The notes beneath the pieces were generated by a model. It ran no database searches. It saw only the letters and a program-made list of their open reading frames with translations, and was not told where the DNA came from. Below, one piece after another: positions 55,279 through 64,000 of a DNA stretch of 64,000 nt (the first letter of the stretch is position 1; each line of letters begins with the position of its first letter). Source of the stretch: Pseudomonas siliginis (GTDB lineage Bacteria > Pseudomonadota > Gammaproteobacteria > Pseudomonadales > Pseudomonadaceae). The stretch covers positions 706,746 through 770,745 of the forward strand of contig NZ_JAHSTW010000002.1 of NCBI RefSeq assembly GCF_019145195.1. Reading direction: 5' to 3'. Both the position numbers and the translations under genes were made by a program.

Positions 55279-56772
55279 TCACACTGCCAGCATGCGCCCG
55301 GTTTCTTCCAGGTTCATATGCCAGCTCAGGGCTTCGCGCAGAATGTGCGGGGTGTGACCGCCGATTGCACAGGCAGCGCTGAAGTAGTCATTCAGTGCCT
55401 GGCGGAAGTCCGGATGCACGCAGTTGTCGATGATTACTCGTGCACGCTCCCGTGGCGCCAGGCCACGCAGGTCGGCGAGGCCGACTTCGGTCACCAGAAT
55501 GTCGACGTCATGCTCGGTATGGTCGACGTGGCTGACCATCGGCACCACGCTGGAAATGGCGCCACCCTTGGCGATCGATTTGGTCACGAATACCGCCAGA
55601 TGCGCATTGCGCGCGAAGTCGCCGGAGCCGCCGATGCCGTTCATCATCCGCGTGCCGCAGACATGGGTGGAGTTGACGTTGCCGTAGATATCGAACTCCA
55701 GCGCGGTGTTGATGCCGATGATGCCCAGACGGCGCACCACTTCCGGGTGATTGGAGATCTCCTGCGGCCGCAGAATCAGTTTGTCCTTGTACTTCTCCAG
55801 GTTGCCGAACACGTCGCTGTTGCGCCGCTCGGACAGGGTGATCGAACTGCCCGAGGCGAAGCTCAGCTTGCCGGCATCGATCAGGTCGAAGGTCGAGTCC
55901 TGCAGCACTTCCGAGTACATGGTGAGGTCTTCGAACGGCGAGTCGATCAAGCCGCACATCACCGCGTTGGCGATGTTGCCAATGCCAGCCTGCAGCGGGC
56001 CGAGCTTGTTGGTCATGCGGCCGGCGGCAACTTCCTGCTTGAAGAAGGTGATCAGGTGTTCAGCGATGGCATTGGTATCAACGTCCGGTACCGACACTGT
56101 GGATGGCGAGTCCGACTGCTGAGTGATGACAATCGCAACGATCTTTTCCGGTGGAATCGGGATCGCCGTGCTGCCGATGCGATCGTCGACTTTCACCAGC
56201 GGGATTGGCGTCCGCGTCGGGCGGTACGTCGGGATATAGATGTCGTGCAGGCCTTCGAGATTGGCGTTGTGCGCCAGGTTGATCTCGACGATCACTTGTT
56301 TGGCGAAGATCGCGAAGCTGGCCGAGTTGCCCACCGAAGTGGTCGGCACGATATGGCCTTGTTCGGTGATGGCGACTGCCTCGATGACGGCGATGTCCGG
56401 CAGCTTCAATTGCTGGTTGCGCAACTGCTCGACCGTTTCCGAGAGATGCTGGTCAATGAACATCACTTCACCGGCGTTGATTGCCTTGCGCAACGTGCTG
56501 TCGACCTGAAACGGCATGCGCCGCGACAGCACGCCGGCCTCGGTCAGTTGCTTGTCGAGGTCGTTGCCCAGGCTGGCGCCAGTCATCAGGCTGATCTTCA
56601 GCGGCGTGACCTTGGCGCGCTCGGCCAGTGCGTGGGGAACGGCCTTGGCTTCGCCGGCGCGGGTGAAACCGCTCATGCCGACGGTCATGCCGTCCTCAAT
56701 CAGAGCGGCAGCGTCGGCAGCGCTCATCACTTTGTCCAACAACGAAGGCAGGCGAATACGGTCACGGTACAT
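55279..56772 (-). CDS. Acetyl-CoA hydrolase/transferase (succinyl-CoA:acetate CoA-transferase type)
   Basis: A 497-residue class I CoA-transferase. GMSGFTRAGEAKAVPHALAE near residue 35 and MTGASLG mark the N-terminal half. SVGNSASFAIFAKQVIVEIN holds the region before the catalytic Glu. The C-terminal half has GIGNIANAVM and GGSGDFARNA. It probably moves CoA between succinyl-CoA and acetate. It has full length and stands alone. Propionyl or other acyl-CoA hydrolase activity is an alternative. Confidence 0.9.
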   Translation of the reverse strand: MYRDRIRLPSLLDKVMSAADAAALIEDGMTVGMSGFTRAGEAKAVPHALAERAKVTPLKISLMTGASLGNDLDKQLTEAGVLSRRMPFQVDSTLRKAINAGEVMFIDQHLSETVEQLRNQQLKLPDIAVIEAVAITEQGHIVPTTSVGNSASFAIFAKQVIVEINLAHNANLEGLHDIYIPTYRPTRTPIPLVKVDDRIGSTAIPIPPEKIVAIVITQQSDSPSTVSVPDVDTNAIAEHLITFFKQEVAAGRMTNKLGPLQAGIGNIANAVMCGLIDSPFEDLTMYSEVLQDSTFDLIDAGKLSFASGSSITLSERRNSDVFGNLEKYKDKLILRPQEISNHPEVVRRLGIIGINTALEFDIYGNVNSTHVCGTRMMNGIGGSGDFARNAHLAVFVTKSIAKGGAISSVVPMVSHVDHTEHDVDILVTEVGLADLRGLAPRERARVIIDNCVHPDFRQALNDYFSAACAIGGHTPHILREALSWHMNLEETGRMLAV

Positions 56773-56941
56773 GGATTATTATCTCGGGCAACGAGTAGCA
56801 GGATGCGCAGTCTAGTGAATTTGGCCGGCGCCTGTCCCGCTACCAAGGTCGCAAACGAGGCCTCTATTTCGCGGGTTTTCAGTAAAACACCGTTACCGGA
56901 TCTGCAACAACGCGGCAAATTGTCCAGCGTCTTGCGCAAAC

Positions 56942-56969
56942 AAAAACGCCCCGACAAGTCGGGGCGTTC
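56942..56969 (-). terminator. Rho-independent terminator of the pnt operon
   Basis: On the minus strand AACGCCCCGACTTGTCGGGG closes a GC-rich stem ending CGTTTTTGTTT, 18 bases after the pntB stop. Confidence 0.93.
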
Positions 56970-56986
56970 GCTATTGCAGCGGTGAA

Positions 56987-58420
56987 TTACTCGACCGCTT
57001 TGACCATGTCTTCGATGACTTTCTTCGCGTCGCCGAAAACCATCATGGTCTTGTCCAGATAGAACAGTTCGTTGTCCAGACCGGCATAGCCGCTGGCCAT
57101 CGAGCGCTTGTTGACGATGATAGTCTTGGCCTTGAACGCTTCGAGAATCGGCATGCCGGCAATCGGCGACTTCGGATCGTTCTTCGCGGCCGGGTTGACC
57201 ACGTCGTTCGCGCCGAGCACCAGCACCACGTCGGCCTGACCGAACTCGGAGTTGATGTCTTCCATCTCGAACACCTGGTCGTAAGGCACTTCGGCCTCGG
57301 CGAGCAGGACGTTCATATGCCCAGGCATCCGACCGGCCACCGGGTGGATCGCGTACTTCACGGTCACTCCGCGATGGGTCAGCTTCTCGGTCAGTTCCTT
57401 CAGTGCGTGTTGTGCACGGGCCACTGCCAGACCGTAGCCCGGGACGATGATCACGGTATCGGCGTTGGTCAGAAGGAAAGTCGCGTCATCCGCCGAGCCG
57501 GATTTCACCGGACGGGCTTCCTGCGCACCGGCAGGACCTGCATCTGCCGTATTGCCGAAACCGCCGAGCAGTACATTAAAGAAGGAGCGGTTCATCGCCT
57601 TGCACATGATGTACGAGAGGATCGCACCGCTCGAACCCACCAGCGAGCCGGCAATGATCAACATCGAGTTGTTCAGCGAGAAACCGATCCCCGCCGCCGC
57701 CCAGCCGGAATAGCTGTTGAGCATCGACACCACCACTGGCATGTCGGCACCGCCGATCGGGATGATGATCAGCACGCCCATCACGAACGCCAGCGCCAGC
57801 ATCAGTGCGAACGCCGTAAGGTTGCCGGTGAACATGAAAGTCAGACCGAGAACCAGCGTTGCCAGACCCAGAATCGCATTGAGCTTGTGCTGGCCACTGA
57901 ACTGTACCGGTGCGCCCTGGAACAGGCGGAACTTGTACTTGCCCGACAGCTTGCCAAATGCAATCACCGAACCGGAGAAAGTGATCGCACCGATTGCCGC
58001 ACCGAGGAACAGCTCCAGACGGTTGCCCGCCGGAATCGCATCGCCCAGTTGTTTAACGATACCCAGCGATTGCGGCTCGACCACCGCCGCGATGGCAATG
58101 AACACCGCCGCGAGGCCGATCATGCTGTGCATGAACGCTACCAGTTCCGGCATCTTGGTCATTTCAACGCGCTTGGCCATGATCGAACCGGCGGTGCCGC
58201 CGACCAACAGGCCGACGATCACGTAACCGATACCGGCAGTGGCCAGCTCAGCGCCCAACTTATAGATAAGGCCGACCGTGGTGATGATAGCCAGCGCCAT
58301 GCCAAGCATGCCGAACAGGTTGCCGCGCCGCGAAGTGGTCGGGTGCGACAGGCCTTTGAGGGCCTGGATAAAGCAGATCGACGCGATCAGGTAGAGCGTC
58401 GTGACGAGATTCATGCTCAT
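56987..58420 (-). CDS. pntB: NAD(P) transhydrogenase subunit beta
   Basis: A 477-residue membrane protein with eight to nine helices in the first 270 residues. The NADP(H)-binding domain III includes VIIVPGYGLAVARAQHALKE, HPVAGRMPGH and LVLGANDVVNPAA, and ends with GDAKKVIEDM. It couples proton entry to NADPH formation. Its ATG overlaps the stop of the upstream alpha-2 gene (TAATG). Confidence 0.96.
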   Translation of the reverse strand: MSMNLVTTLYLIASICFIQALKGLSHPTTSRRGNLFGMLGMALAIITTVGLIYKLGAELATAGIGYVIVGLLVGGTAGSIMAKRVEMTKMPELVAFMHSMIGLAAVFIAIAAVVEPQSLGIVKQLGDAIPAGNRLELFLGAAIGAITFSGSVIAFGKLSGKYKFRLFQGAPVQFSGQHKLNAILGLATLVLGLTFMFTGNLTAFALMLALAFVMGVLIIIPIGGADMPVVVSMLNSYSGWAAAGIGFSLNNSMLIIAGSLVGSSGAILSYIMCKAMNRSFFNVLLGGFGNTADAGPAGAQEARPVKSGSADDATFLLTNADTVIIVPGYGLAVARAQHALKELTEKLTHRGVTVKYAIHPVAGRMPGHMNVLLAEAEVPYDQVFEMEDINSEFGQADVVLVLGANDVVNPAAKNDPKSPIAGMPILEAFKAKTIIVNKRSMASGYAGLDNELFYLDKTMMVFGDAKKVIEDMVKAVE

Positions 58421-58740
58421 TACTTCGGCGCCTCTTCTTTTGCTTTCGGGGCTTTCTTCTTGAACATCTCAAGCATGCGGCGGGTGACCAGGAAGCCACC
58501 GAACACGTTGACCGCAGCCAGTGCCACGGCCAGCGTGCCCATGGTTTTGCCCAGCGGCGTGACGGTCAGCGCAGCGGCGAGCATGGCGCCGACGATCACG
58601 ATCGCGGAAATGGCGTTTGTGACTGCCATCAACGGCGTGTGCAGCGCAGGTGTAACGTTCCAGACCACGTGGTAACCGACATAAATCGCCAGCACGAAGA
58701 TGATCAGGTTGTAGATACCGGGGGAGATAAGCTCTTCCAT
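58420..58740 (-). CDS. pntAB: NAD(P) transhydrogenase subunit alpha, part 2 (membrane part)
   Basis: A 106-residue protein with three transmembrane helices: residues 8-27, 37-57 and 65-85. [19 protein letters not shown] is the conserved domain II stretch. The C-terminus is basic and short. In E. coli this section is fused to alpha-1; here it is separate, the usual Pseudomonas arrangement. Confidence 0.95.
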   Translation of the reverse strand: MEELISPGIYNLIIFVLAIYVGYHVVWNVTPALHTPLMAVTNAISAIVIVGAMLAAALTVTPLGKTMGTLAVALAAVNVFGGFLVTRRMLEMFKKKAPKAKEEAPK

Positions 58741-58755
58741 CGTCTGAATCCCTGC

Positions 58756-59877
58756 TTAGGCGTTTTTACGGATGACTTGGCCGTCGCGGCACATCAGGCA
58801 CGCGGCGACGATGTCGTCTTCGAGGTTGACGTCGAACTGGCCTTCCTTGGTGAACACCAGCTTGAGGAAGTCCAGCAGGTTGCGTGCGTACAGCGCCGAA
58901 GCATCGGCAGCGACTTCACCGGCGAGGTTGGTCGGGCCAACGATGGTCACACCGTTTTCCACAACGACTTGATCGGCCACGGTCAGCGGACAGTTGCCAC
59001 CCTGAGCGGCCGCGAGGTCGATGACCACCGAGCCCGGCTTCATCTGCGCCACGGTCTCGGCGCTGAGCAGCGTCGGCGCCTTGCGGCCCGGAATCAGCGC
59101 AGTGGTGATGACGATATCGGCCTGCTTGGCGCGCTCGTGCACGGCCTGGGCCTGACGCTGCATCCAGCTCGCCGGCATCGGCCGCGCGTAACCGCCGACA
59201 CCGACGGCGCATTCGCGCTCTTCATCGGTCTCGTAAGGCACGTCGACGAACTTCGCGCCGAGGGATTCGATCTGTTCCTTCACCGCTGGGCGCACGTCGG
59301 ACGCTTCGATCACCGCACCCAGGCGTTTCGCCGTGGCAATCGCCTGCAAACCGGCCACGCCTGCGCCAAGAATCAGCACCCGCGCCGCTTTCACGGTGCC
59401 CGCAGCAGTCATCAGCATCGGCATGAAGCGTGGGTAATAGTGAGCCGCGAGCAACACCGCTTTGTAGCCGGCGATATTCGCCTGCGACGACAACACATCA
59501 AGACTCTGCGCCCGCGAGGTGCGCGGTGCCGCCTCGAGGGCGAACGCGGTAATGCCGCACTCGGCCATCTTCGCGATGGTCTCGTTGTTGAATGGGTTGA
59601 GCATGCCCACGAGCACCGTGCCGCGCTTGATCAGCGGCAGTTCGGCATCGCTTGGCGCGACCACTTTGAGAATCAGCTCGGCGCCAAACGCGTCATTGGC
59701 GCTGCCAATGCTTGCGCCGGCCGCTTCATAGGCACTGTCGACGACACTGGCTTTGACGCCAGCGCCGCTTTGCACAGTGACCTTATGGCCTTGGCTGATC
59801 AGCTTCTTGATGGTTTCCGGGGTTGCAGCAACCCGAGTTTCACCGGTCTGGGTTTCGAGAGGAACACCAATGTGCAC
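58756..59877 (-). CDS. pntAA: NAD(P) transhydrogenase subunit alpha, part 1 (NAD-binding)
   Basis: A 373-residue soluble subunit with the alanine dehydrogenase/PNT fold. GETRVAATPETIKKL is near residue 12 and the NAD fold LILGAGVAGLQAIATAKRLG near 170. Mobile-loop region TALIPGRKAP follows near residue 265. The start is GTG at 59877 with AGGAG 8 bases upstream; an earlier start would be noncoding. It is the first gene of the three-gene operon. Confidence 0.95.
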   Translation of the reverse strand: MHIGVPLETQTGETRVAATPETIKKLISQGHKVTVQSGAGVKASVVDSAYEAAGASIGSANDAFGAELILKVVAPSDAELPLIKRGTVLVGMLNPFNNETIAKMAECGITAFALEAAPRTSRAQSLDVLSSQANIAGYKAVLLAAHYYPRFMPMLMTAAGTVKAARVLILGAGVAGLQAIATAKRLGAVIEASDVRPAVKEQIESLGAKFVDVPYETDEERECAVGVGGYARPMPASWMQRQAQAVHERAKQADIVITTALIPGRKAPTLLSAETVAQMKPGSVVIDLAAAQGGNCPLTVADQVVVENGVTIVGPTNLAGEVAADASALYARNLLDFLKLVFTKEGQFDVNLEDDIVAACLMCRDGQVIRKNA

Positions 59878-60311
59878 GTCAAATCTCCTGCGTGATCTTA
59901 TTGAGTAAACCCATGCACTACGGATGGTGCGACTGGGGCGGCCGATCAGCACGATCCCGCCGAATCAGGGCGGGGCGCGGCATTTTGCAGGCGAACTTTA
60001 TGCCCTTCAAGGGATTATGACGGGTGACGGAAAATTAACTACAAGTCATGCCGTGACCGAATGTCGCAGATGGCCAGTCGAACCCCTTGCAGGCCGTGCC
60101 CTGCAAGGATTCTGGCTGAATTTGAAAAAAATTCGCATCGGTGGCGTGAATAGGCAGCAATGAGTCGCCATTAGAGGCTGAAAGCCACGTGTTTGGCAGC
60201 TTGTGGGACGTCTGTACGACTTTCGGATACAGTCTGCTCAGAAGCGACAAATAGTTATATCTGTAGGGCTTTGTTTTTTCTGACTACGGGGTTAGGTGTT
60301 GCGCAAAGCCT
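59878..60311. other. Intergenic region upstream of pntAA
   Basis: A 434-base gap between the pnt operon start and the gcdR stop, both on minus. It should contain the pnt promoter. I see no stable hairpin with T-run, no tRNA and no convincing small gene. Confidence 0.5.
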
Positions 60312-61211
60312 TTATTCTTCTAGGCTGTAGCTCTGCGCTTGATTTACCAGCCAGTCACGAAATGCCTTCAGCGATGCCGATTCGACCTTTCGCTCCGGAA
60401 TCATCAGGTAATAGGCCTTGATGCTGGAGAGCGCTTGAGGGTTGGCAACCACCAGACGTTTCTCTGCCAGCTCGCGCTGAATCAGAAACGGCGGAATCAG
60501 CGCGACGCCCATGTCGTGCATGGCTGCCTGGGCAAGCATGGAGAATAGCTCGTAGCGCGGACCTGTCATGTCGCGCGGAATATTCAGCTGTTGCGAGTTG
60601 AACCATTGGCGCCAGGCGTAAGGTCGGGTGGTCTGCTGAAGCAGCGGTAGCTCGGCGATGGCTTGTGCTGTCAGCTGCGTGTGATCGCCGAGTAGGGAGG
60701 GGCTGCACACCGGCATCGGATTTTCGCCCATCAACCTGTGGGACTCGGTACCCGACCAGTCGGCGTCGCCGAAGTAAATCGCGGCATCGAATTCGGTGTC
60801 GGCAAACAGGAATGGCCGAGTGCGGTTGGTCAGGTTGACGGTCACTTCCGGGTGCTTGAGCTGGAAATCCTTGAGCCGTGGCAGCAGCCATTGCGTGCCG
60901 AAGGTCGGGACGACTGCGAGCTCGATGACGTTGGCGCCTTGCTGGCCCATTACAGAGAGGGTGTCGCGCTCCACCGCATCGAGCTGAGTCGCCACCCGAC
61001 GACTGTAGGAAAGACCCGCCTCGGTCAGTTTCACTCCACGTCGCGAGCGTCGGAACAGTTCCACGCTGAGGAAGTCTTCCAGGCTGGCGATCTGTCGGCA
61101 AATGGCACCCTGTGTGAGCGACAGTTCTTCAGCAGCACGGGTAAAGCTCTCATGGCGGGCGGCAGCTTCGAAACTGATCAGGGCGGCGGTGCTGGGGATC
61201 TTCCTGCGCAT
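60312..61211 (-). CDS. gcdR: LysR-type regulator of glutarate catabolism (GcdR-like)
   Basis: A 299-residue LysR regulator. The winged helix is ALISFEAAARHESFTRAAEE with LTQGAICRQIASLEDFL. I chose the ATG at 61211; a GTG at 61226 is possible, but GAGG lies between the two. It is divergent from gcdH, so it probably controls gcdHG in response to glutarate, as GcdR does in P. putida/P. aeruginosa. The assignment depends on context. Confidence 0.88.
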   Translation of the reverse strand: MRRKIPSTAALISFEAAARHESFTRAAEELSLTQGAICRQIASLEDFLSVELFRRSRRGVKLTEAGLSYSRRVATQLDAVERDTLSVMGQQGANVIELAVVPTFGTQWLLPRLKDFQLKHPEVTVNLTNRTRPFLFADTEFDAAIYFGDADWSGTESHRLMGENPMPVCSPSLLGDHTQLTAQAIAELPLLQQTTRPYAWRQWFNSQQLNIPRDMTGPRYELFSMLAQAAMHDMGVALIPPFLIQRELAEKRLVVANPQALSSIKAYYLMIPERKVESASLKAFRDWLVNQAQSYSLEE

Positions 61212-61287
61212 GTACGTCAACCTCACTAATGCGCCGCATAAAAGGCTATTCGCGACGGTACGGAGTGAGAAATTAGCACAACAGAAT

Positions 61288-61304
61288 GCGAAATCCTCGT
61301 TTGC
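61288..61304. promoter_or_regulatory. Candidate LysR-type dyad in the gcdR-gcdH region
   Basis: GCGAAATCCTCGTTTGC is an imperfect 17-bp dyad (GCgAA/TTtGC) about 65 bases before gcdH and about 77 before gcdR. LysR sites are often of this size. Support is weak. Confidence 0.35.
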
Positions 61305-61368
61305 TCCGACGGCGAGCCGCGCCTAGGATCAATGCCACGTTAATTCACCCGATTGCGAGGGCACACTC

Positions 61369-62550
61369 ATGGGCGGTAAAGCTAGCTTCAACTGGATCGA
61401 TCCCCTGCTGCTGGATCAACAGCTCACCGAAGAAGAGCGGATGATCCGCGACACCGCCGCCCAGTTCGCTCAACAGAGTCTGGCGCCGCGTGTGCTCGAA
61501 GCTTTCCGTCATGAGAAGACCGACCCGGCAATCTTCCGCGAGATGGGCGAAGTCGGCCTGCTCGGCGCGACCATTCCCGAGCAATACGGTGGCAGTGGTC
61601 TGAATTACGTCAGTTATGGCCTGATTGCCCGTGAGGTCGAGCGCGTCGACTCTGGCTATCGCTCGATGATGAGCGTGCAATCCTCACTGGTGATGGTGCC
61701 GATCAACGAATTCGGTACCGAAGCACAGAAGCAGAAGTACCTGCCGAAACTGGCTTCCGGCGAATGGATCGGTTGCTTTGGTCTGACCGAGCCGAACCAC
61801 GGTTCCGATCCGGGCGCGATGATTAGCCGGGCGCGCAAGGTCGATGGCGGCTACAGCCTGACCGGCGCGAAGATGTGGATCACCAACAGCCCGATCGCTG
61901 ACGTCTTCGTGGTCTGGGCCAAGGACGATGCCGGCGACATCCGTGGTTTCGTTCTGGAGAAAGGCTGGAAAGGCCTGAGCGCTCCGGCGATTCACGGCAA
62001 GGTCGGCCTGCGCGCTTCGATCACCGGTGAGATCGTCATGGACAACGTTTTCGTGCCGGAAGAAAACATCTTCCCGGACGTGCGTGGTCTGAAAGGTCCG
62101 TTCACCTGCCTCAACTCCGCACGCTACGGCATTTCCTGGGGCGCACTGGGCGCCGCCGAGTTCTGCTGGCACACCGCGCGCCAATACACTCTGGACCGTC
62201 AGCAGTTCGGTCGACCGTTGGCCGCGACTCAACTGGTGCAGAAGAAACTCGCCGACATGCAGACCGAGATCACTCTGGCGCTGCAAGGCTGCTTGCGACT
62301 GGGCCGGATGAAGGACGAAGGTACCGCCGCCGTTGAAATCACTTCGATCATGAAGCGCAACTCCTGCGGCAAGTCGCTGGATATTGCGCGGATGGCGCGC
62401 GACATGCTCGGTGGCAATGGTATCTCCGATGAGTTCGGCGTGGCCCGTCATCTGGTCAACCTGGAAGTGGTGAATACCTATGAAGGTACCCACGACGTTC
62501 ACGCGCTGATCCTCGGGCGTGCGCAAACCGGTCTGCAGGCGTTCTATTAA
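61369..62550 (+). CDS. gcdH: Glutaryl-CoA dehydrogenase
   Basis: A 393-residue acyl-CoA dehydrogenase. FAD/substrate motifs are [15 protein letters not shown] and [16 protein letters not shown]. The catalytic Glu is in [17 protein letters not shown] near the C-terminus. FNWIDPLLL at the N-terminus is typical of GCDH. It oxidatively decarboxylates glutaryl-CoA to crotonyl-CoA in lysine degradation, passing electrons to ETF. A 14-base gap leads to gcdG. Confidence 0.96.
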   Translation: MGGKASFNWIDPLLLDQQLTEEERMIRDTAAQFAQQSLAPRVLEAFRHEKTDPAIFREMGEVGLLGATIPEQYGGSGLNYVSYGLIAREVERVDSGYRSMMSVQSSLVMVPINEFGTEAQKQKYLPKLASGEWIGCFGLTEPNHGSDPGAMISRARKVDGGYSLTGAKMWITNSPIADVFVVWAKDDAGDIRGFVLEKGWKGLSAPAIHGKVGLRASITGEIVMDNVFVPEENIFPDVRGLKGPFTCLNSARYGISWGALGAAEFCWHTARQYTLDRQQFGRPLAATQLVQKKLADMQTEITLALQGCLRLGRMKDEGTAAVEITSIMKRNSCGKSLDIARMARDMLGGNGISDEFGVARHLVNLEVVNTYEGTHDVHALILGRAQTGLQAFY

Positions 62551-62564
62551 TAGGAGGGCGGACC

Positions 62565-63785
62565 ATGGGCGCGCTGTCGCATCTACGGGTACTGGATTTA
62601 TCGCGAGTGCTGGCCGGGCCTTGGGCCGGACAGATCCTCGCCGACCTGGGCGCCGAGGTGATCAAGGTCGAGCGCCCGGGCAATGGTGATGACACCCGCG
62701 CCTGGGGTCCACCCTTCCTTAAAGACGCTTACGGCGAGAACACGTCGGAAGCGGCTTATTACTTATCGGCCAACCGCAACAAGCAATCGGTGACCATCGA
62801 CTTCACCCGCCCTGAAGGGCAGAAGCTGGTGCGCGACCTGGCGGCGAAGTCGGACATTCTGATTGAGAATTTCAAGGTAGGTGGTCTGGCGGCCTATGGT
62901 CTGGACTATGAGTCGCTGAAGGCTCTCAACCCGAATCTGATCTACTGCTCAATCACCGGCTTCGGCCAGACCGGCCCGTACGCGAAGCGTGCGGGGTATG
63001 ACTTCATGATCCAGGGCCTCGGCGGCTTGATGAGTCTGACTGGTCGACCTGAAGGAGATGAAGGCGCTGGGCCGGTGAAAGTGGGCGTGGCGCTGACGGA
63101 TATTCTTACCGGGCTGTATTCGACAGTGGCGATCCTCGCGGCATTGGCTCATCGCGATCACGACGGTGGCGGCCAGCACATCGATATGGCGTTGCTGGAT
63201 GTGCAGGTCGCGTGCCTGGCCAATCAGGCGATGAACTACCTGACCACCGGCAATGCGCCGAAGCGCCTGGGCAATGCGCATCCGAATATCGTGCCTTATC
63301 AGGACTTTCCTACGGCGGATGGCGACTTCATTCTCACCGTGGGTAATGACGGGCAGTTCCGCAAGTTCGCCGAAGTCGCGGAGCAACCGCAGTGGGCGGA
63401 TGATCCGCGCTTCGCGACCAACAAGCTGCGGGTAGCGAACCGCGCGGTGCTGATCCCGTTGATCCGCCAAGCTACGGTCTTCAAGACCACGGGCGAGTGG
63501 GTTGCTCAACTGGAGCAGGCGGGTGTGCCTTGTGGGCCGATCAATGATCTGTCGCAGGTGTTTGAAGATCCCCAGGTGAAGGCGCGCGGTCTGGCGATAG
63601 AGCTGCCGCATGCATTGGCGGGGATGGTGCCTCAGGTGGCCAGCCCGATTCGGTTGTCGGAGACGCCCGTTGAATATCGTCATGCGCCTCCTTTATTAGG
63701 TGAGCACACATTAGAGGTTCTGCAGCGGGTGCTGGGTCTGGGGGCAGGCGCGGTGGCTATGTTGAAGGAGGAAGGCGTCCTTTAA
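62565..63785 (+). CDS. gcdG: CaiB/BaiF family CoA-transferase (succinyl-CoA:glutarate)
   Basis: A 406-residue class III CoA-transferase. RVLAGPWAGQILADLGAEVIK sits at the N-terminus, given here as the region of residues 10-32. The catalytic Asp is in HIDMALLDVQVACL near residue 205. It activates glutarate to glutaryl-CoA, which gcdH then uses; this is inferred from the operon and from GcdG of other pseudomonads. GGAGG lies before the ATG. Confidence 0.93.
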   Translation: MGALSHLRVLDLSRVLAGPWAGQILADLGAEVIKVERPGNGDDTRAWGPPFLKDAYGENTSEAAYYLSANRNKQSVTIDFTRPEGQKLVRDLAAKSDILIENFKVGGLAAYGLDYESLKALNPNLIYCSITGFGQTGPYAKRAGYDFMIQGLGGLMSLTGRPEGDEGAGPVKVGVALTDILTGLYSTVAILAALAHRDHDGGGQHIDMALLDVQVACLANQAMNYLTTGNAPKRLGNAHPNIVPYQDFPTADGDFILTVGNDGQFRKFAEVAEQPQWADDPRFATNKLRVANRAVLIPLIRQATVFKTTGEWVAQLEQAGVPCGPINDLSQVFEDPQVKARGLAIELPHALAGMVPQVASPIRLSETPVEYRHAPPLLGEHTLEVLQRVLGLGAGAVAMLKEEGVL

Positions 63786-63877
63786 GTCTTCTTCTATATA
63801 GAAGAAGCTCTTTTCTCATCTGGTTGGATGTTTTTTAACCAATACGCAAGTTATTGAAAGAAAAGCGAAATTAACGG

Positions 63878-63905
63878 TTGACGGCAGATTCCAGAGGTCT
63901 ATAAT
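63878..63905 (+). promoter_or_regulatory. Strong sigma-70 promoter with GC discriminator, probably of a stable-RNA operon
   Basis: -35 TTGACG (63878-63883) and -10 TATAAT (63900-63905) are 16 bases apart. The discriminator TCGCCCC is GC-rich, as in rRNA/tRNA promoters under stringent control. The transcribed part to 64000 has GTCGAAA/TTTCGAC and ACTC/GAGT arms that can pair, and no good start codon. I infer the leader of an rRNA operon lying just outside the window. Confidence 0.5.
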
Positions 63906-64000
63906 TCGCCCCACTTCCGGCGCAGTCGAAACGGAAAACTCCTTGAGATTCAAAGAGTTACGCGGTTTTCGACAGTGGCTTGCTTCAGGTCATCGAAGCT

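Noticed and set aside
55240..56985. 581-codon open frame antisense to the CoA-transferase gene
   Set aside because: No motif, and it runs through the CoA-transferase gene and its promoter; the sense frame is a full-length enzyme.

Overview
The window is a GC-rich, densely coded piece of chromosome from a fluorescent Pseudomonas (P. fluorescens / P. koreensis type). I base this on gene families and gene order that match the region around the P. aeruginosa replication origin: dgcH-dsbA-cc4-engB-ersA-polA-thrB-znuABC-zur-metNIQ, then coxBA-ctaG-coxC, SulP/carbonic anhydrase, prlC-yheV, osmC and trpI-trpBA. Scattered REP/REPIN palindromes typical of P. fluorescens genomes agree. Locus comparisons with P. 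aeruginosa are from memory, not from a search. I see no prophage, integrase, transposase, CRISPR array or tRNA; almost everything is core genome.

Layout. 1-5.2 kb: C-di-GMP cyclase fragment, a phosphodiesterase/nuclease-fold protein, DsbA, cytochromes c4 and c5, EngB, and the small RNA ErsA with a sigma-22 type promoter. 5.2-9.4 kb: polA, a small secreted protein and thrB. 9.5-13.3 kb: zinc homeostasis (znuA divergent from zur-znuC-znuB, with a candidate Zur box) and a lipoprotein. 13.4-18.4 kb: catalase HPII and the methionine importer metNIQ. 18.5-27.4 kb: the aa3-type cytochrome oxidase with its heme A, copper and SURF1 assembly genes. 27.7-30.9 kb: an unknown protein, a SulP transporter and a beta-carbonic anhydrase. 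31.1-37 kb: a LexA-boxed radical SAM gene, a three-gene membrane gluconate dehydrogenase operon and a periplasmic TpbA-like phosphatase. 37-45 kb: two M3 oligopeptidases flanking yheV, gamma-carbonic anhydrase, a HAD phosphatase, a lipoprotein peptidase and two paralogous lipoproteins. 44.9-48.3 kb: small stress-type genes (two DUF1161, OsmC, LLM oxidoreductase, dodecin, DUF883). 48.2-51.3 kb: trpI/trpBA. 51.4-55 kb: an uncharacterised operon of three tandem DUF2388 secreted proteins coupled to a large DUF4105 protein, then DUF1127. 55.3-60 kb: acetate CoA-transferase and the three-part transhydrogenase. 60.3-63.8 kb: glutarate catabolism (gcdR, gcdHG). The right edge holds a strong stable-RNA type promoter.

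Together the genes serve respiration (aa3 oxidase, cytochromes c4/c5, gluconate oxidation, transhydrogenase), metal and amino-acid uptake, redox and envelope stress, and amino-acid metabolism. The least explained piece is the DUF2388 x3 - DUF4105 operon. The best regulatory observations are a LexA-type box inside a terminator hairpin before the radical SAM gene, and ersA, whose promoter and terminator together predict a 132-nt RNA.
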